NCBI GenBank assembly: GCA_017415945.1
Contig: JAFQDR010000205.1
Span: 1-7,043 of the forward strand
Direction: 5' to 3'
Length of the DNA: 7,043 nt
Origin: Oscillospiraceae bacterium
Lineage (GTDB): Bacteria; Bacillota_A; Clostridia; Oscillospirales; Oscillospiraceae
Part shown: positions 5,044 to 7,043 of the stretch, piece by piece
Position numbering within the stretch: position 1 is the stretch's first letter
Layout: every line of letters begins with the position of its first letter
The notes under the pieces: generated by a model
The model's database searches: none
Told to the model about the DNA's origin: nothing
Seen by the model: only the letters and a program-made list of their open reading frames with translations
Translations under genes and position numbers: made by a program

Positions 5044-6369
5044 ATGAAGAAGATCATTGCACTTCTGCTGGCTGCAATCATGATGCTCTCTCTGGTTGCT
5101 TGCGGCGGCGGTAACGACGAACCCGCTGTTGATGAAACCCAGACCATCAAGGTTGCTGCTATCGAAACCGCTTACGGCTCCGAAGTATGGGCAAACGTTG
5201 CTGCTGCTTTCACCGCTGAAACCGGTATCGAGGTTCAGCTGACCACCGACAAGAATCTGGAAGACGTTATCTCCGCTTCCATGCAGGGCGGCGAATACCC
5301 CGACGTTATCCACCTGGCTACCGGCCGTCCCGCCGGCCTGACCGAACAGTTCATCAAGGACAAGGCTATTGCTGAAATCACCGATGTTCTGTCCATGACC
5401 GTTCCCGGCGAAGACAAGCTGGTTTCCGAAAAGATTTCCGGCGGCTTCACCGAAACCTCTCTGACCAACCCCTACGGCGACGGTAAGACCTATCTGGCTC
5501 CCATGTTCTACTCTCCCTGCGGCCTGTTCTACAACGCAAAGCTGTTCGAAGCTAAGGGCTGGACCGTTCCCACCACTTGGGACGAAATGTGGGCACTGGG
5601 GGACGCAGCTGCTGAAGAAGGCATCGCTCTGTTCACTTACCCCACCGCAGGCTACTACGACGCATTCATGTACGCTCTGATTTACTCCATCGGCGGCACC
5701 GAATTCTTTGAAGCTGTTACCCACTACGAAGAAGGCGTTTGGGACACTCCCGAAGCTGACACTCTGTTCGCAATTCTGGACAAGCTGGCAGCCTACACCC
5801 ACAAGTCCACCCCCGCACAGGCTAACAACCAGGACTTCACCAAGAACCAGCTGATGGTTATGCAGGACCAGGCTCTGTTCATGCCCAACGGCACTTGGAT
5901 CGTAGGCGAAATGGCTGAAGCTCAGACCACTCTGACCAACGACTTCGGTTGGGGCATGACCGCTCTGCCCGCAGTTGAAGAAGGCGGCGCAGGCTACTCC
6001 TACTGCTGGTTCGAACAGGCTTGGATCCCCGCAGGTGCTGCTAACATCGACGCTGCTAAGCAGTTCGTTGCATTCCTGTACTCCGACAAGGCTTGCGAAA
6101 TCTTCGCAACCGCAGGTGCTATCCAGCCCGTAAACGGCATTGCTTCCATGCTGGAAGGCGACAATGTCATGTTCTACTCCATCTATGACAACGGTGCTAA
6201 GGCTGCTATGGGCAACTTCGCTGCTTACACCGCAATCCCCGGCATCGACAACACTACCGTATTCTTCGAACCTGTTAACTCTCTGGTTGCAGGCACCCTG
6301 TCCATCGACGAATACAAGGCTAACATCGTTTCTGCTTCCGAACAGATGCGTGCTAACCTGATGGGCTAA
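5044..6369 (+). CDS. Carbohydrate ABC transporter substrate-binding lipoprotein
   Basis: A 441-residue protein. The start at 5044 is preferred over the in-frame ATG at 5029 because TGGAGG (5030-5035) overlaps that earlier codon and lies 8 bases before 5044. Residues 1-20 are a lipoprotein signal (MKKII, hydrophobic core, lipobox LVAC) with the lipid cysteine at 20. The mature part matches extracellular binding protein family 1: TIKVAAIETAYGSEVW opening strand, QGGEYPDVIHL (81-91), YSPCGLFYNAKLFEAKGW (156-173), a TTWDEMWAL helix, FMPNGTWIVGEM, and FLYSDKACEIFATAGA. It should capture a sugar or oligosaccharide outside the membrane for the downstream permease. N-acetylglucosamine/chitobiose-type binding proteins are one guess, but the ligand cannot be read from sequence. 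Codon use is very uniform (Pro CCC, Tyr TAC, Phe TTC, Glu GAA), suggesting very high expression. Confidence 0.93.
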   Translation: MKKIIALLLAAIMMLSLVACGGGNDEPAVDETQTIKVAAIETAYGSEVWANVAAAFTAETGIEVQLTTDKNLEDVISASMQGGEYPDVIHLATGRPAGLTEQFIKDKAIAEITDVLSMTVPGEDKLVSEKISGGFTETSLTNPYGDGKTYLAPMFYSPCGLFYNAKLFEAKGWTVPTTWDEMWALGDAAAEEGIALFTYPTAGYYDAFMYALIYSIGGTEFFEAVTHYEEGVWDTPEADTLFAILDKLAAYTHKSTPAQANNQDFTKNQLMVMQDQALFMPNGTWIVGEMAEAQTTLTNDFGWGMTALPAVEEGGAGYSYCWFEQAWIPAGAANIDAAKQFVAFLYSDKACEIFATAGAIQPVNGIASMLEGDNVMFYSIYDNGAKAAMGNFAAYTAIPGIDNTTVFFEPVNSLVAGTLSIDEYKANIVSASEQMRANLMG

Positions 6370-6406
6370 TTTGATTTTAAAAAAGTCATAGCGTAGCTTG
6401 ATTACG

Positions 6407-6449
6407 GGATGGCAGCGGCAAGTCTGCCGCTGCCATCCTTTTGTTTTTT
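6407..6449 (+). terminator. Intrinsic terminator/attenuator after the binding-protein gene
   Basis: GGATGGCAGCGGCA (6407-6420) pairs perfectly with TGCCGCTGCCATCC (6425-6438) around a 4-nt loop, followed by TTTTGTTTTTT. It stands between the binding protein and its permease, which have no evident separate promoter. Partial readthrough would give the excess of binding protein over permease usual in such operons. Confidence 0.9.
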
Positions 6450-6457
6450 GAGCTGAG

Positions 6458-6520
6458 CAGAGCGGCGGCATTTCTTTGACAGCTGTGAAGCATATCGTGC
6501 AAGGAAATGCCCCTGCTCTG
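6458..6520 (+). other. Long hairpin in the binding-protein/permease spacer
   Basis: A 21-base arm at 6458-6478 (starting CAGAGCGGCGG) is complementary to 6500-6520 (ending CCTGCTCTG) with two mismatches and one wobble, closing a 21-nt loop. A competing small hairpin CCTG / CAGG lies at 6512-6524. The element ends 17 bases before the permease ribosome site AGAAAGGAG (6538-6546). It may protect the downstream transcript after processing or tune permease translation. It has no U-tract, so it is not a terminator. Confidence 0.6.
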
Positions 6521-6559
6521 CAGGAACATTATAAAAGAGAAAGGAGCGGTTCCGAAACT

Positions 6560-7043
6560 ATGAAAGGAAATGCTCGACGCACAGGCTTCCTGGTTGCCTG
6601 TGTTGCCCCGGCCGTCATCCTGTTTACTATCTTTATGATCGTGCCGACCATCAATGTTTTCCGTATGTCTTTGTATGAACGCAGTGCGTTCTCCGCTACC
6701 GAAACATTTGTTGGACTGAAAAATTTTACCACCCTGCTCAATGACGCAGCATTTATCCGCTCTATGCAAAACACACTGCTGTTGATTGTGGTGGTCACCG
6801 TCATCACCATGTCTTTTGCACTGGTATTTGCGTATATCCTTACCAAGGAGCATCTCAAGGGTCAGAACTTCTTCCGCGTGGTGTTCTACATTCCCAACAT
6901 TCTGTCTGTTGTTGTTATTTCCGGTATCTTTGCCGCTGTTTACCAGACCGATAACGGTATGCTGAATTCCATCATCGATGCGTTCTTCAATCTGAAGGAG
7001 GCTATCCTTTGGAAGGGCGAAAAAATGGTTATGACCTCTGTCA
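6560..7043 (+). CDS. Sugar ABC transporter permease (MalF/UgpA type), N-terminal part
   Basis: The gene is open to the window edge; 161 codons are visible. The start ATG at 6560 follows AGAAAGGAG (6538-6546), at slightly long spacing. The first helix covers about residues 10-30 (FLVACVAPAVILFTIFMIVPT), followed by NVFRMSLYE and FVGLKNFTTLLND, which are hallmarks of the first permease of CUT1 sugar importers. Helix two is about 70-95 and helix three about 106-127 (VVFYIPNILSVVVISGIFAAV). The EAA loop that contacts the ATPase lies beyond the edge. It should pair with a second MalG-type permease, expected next. CUT1 systems in Firmicutes often lack their own ATPase and share MsmK-type proteins; whether this one does cannot be seen. 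Confidence 0.92.
   Translation, partial: MKGNARRTGFLVACVAPAVILFTIFMIVPTINVFRMSLYERSAFSATETFVGLKNFTTLLNDAAFIRSMQNTLLLIVVVTVITMSFALVFAYILTKEHLKGQNFFRVVFYIPNILSVVVISGIFAAVYQTDNGMLNSIIDAFFNLKEAILWKGEKMVMTSV

Noticed and set aside
4918..6471. Minus-strand open frame of 517 codons opposite the binding protein
   Set aside because: It arises from the very uniform codon use of the binding-protein gene, and its translation has no recognisable domain pattern.
6476..6481. TTGACA as a promoter -35 for the permease
   Set aside because: No -10 box at suitable spacing; the hexamer falls within the arm and loop of the long hairpin.

Overview
The window looks like chromosome of a spore-forming, gut-type Firmicute, probably class Clostridia near Oscillospiraceae/Ruminococcaceae. 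Four things point that way: a YpeB-type spore germination protein, A/G-rich ribosome binding sites, a lipoprotein-type solute-binding protein, and an upstream gap full of the 'TGTCATCCTGA...' and 'GTAGGGGCGG' interspersed repeats that I recall from such genomes. The family placement is inference; no rRNA or other marker gene is present.

Left part (1-2743). About 630 bases without a convincing gene hold several inverted-repeat families (37-420) and then a compact series of perfect stems (428-585), perhaps a structured RNA or a mobile repeat. Then come ypeB (638-1972, +), a strong hairpin, a near-consensus sigma-A promoter (2012-2040), and a small membrane protein of unknown role (2090-2743, +) made of a zinc ribbon, one membrane helix, a Pro/Thr linker and a BIG2-like domain.

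Middle part (2744-3894). A tRNA-Val(GAC) gene has a textbook promoter whose -10 box lies at the centre of a 31-bp palindrome, and it ends in an intrinsic terminator. Directly downstream are four tandem 11-bp repeats and a tyrosine integrase gene, the usual layout of an element integrated at a tRNA 3' end. The integrase is dead twice over: a frameshift in a run of seven T, and loss of most of the catalytic domain where the next gene begins. No attR copy is in the window, so this is the remnant left by a deletion.

Right part (3895-7043). An AraC-family regulator (-) diverges from a carbohydrate ABC transporter operon (+): a lipoprotein binding protein with strongly biased codon use, an attenuator-like terminator plus a second long hairpin, and the start of a MalF/UgpA-type permease cut by the window edge. 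The 309-bp divergent region holds recognisable promoters for both directions. It also holds two 11-bp direct repeats exactly 21 bp apart over the regulator's own promoter, and related CAATAT half-sites (two of them also 21 bp apart) just upstream of the transporter promoter. The simplest reading is a sugar-sensing AraC protein that controls itself and activates the uptake operon.

I do not see a clear new biological system. The most interesting signals are the structured region before ypeB, the palindrome over the tRNA promoter, the phased repeats at the dead integrase, and the AraC operator layout.
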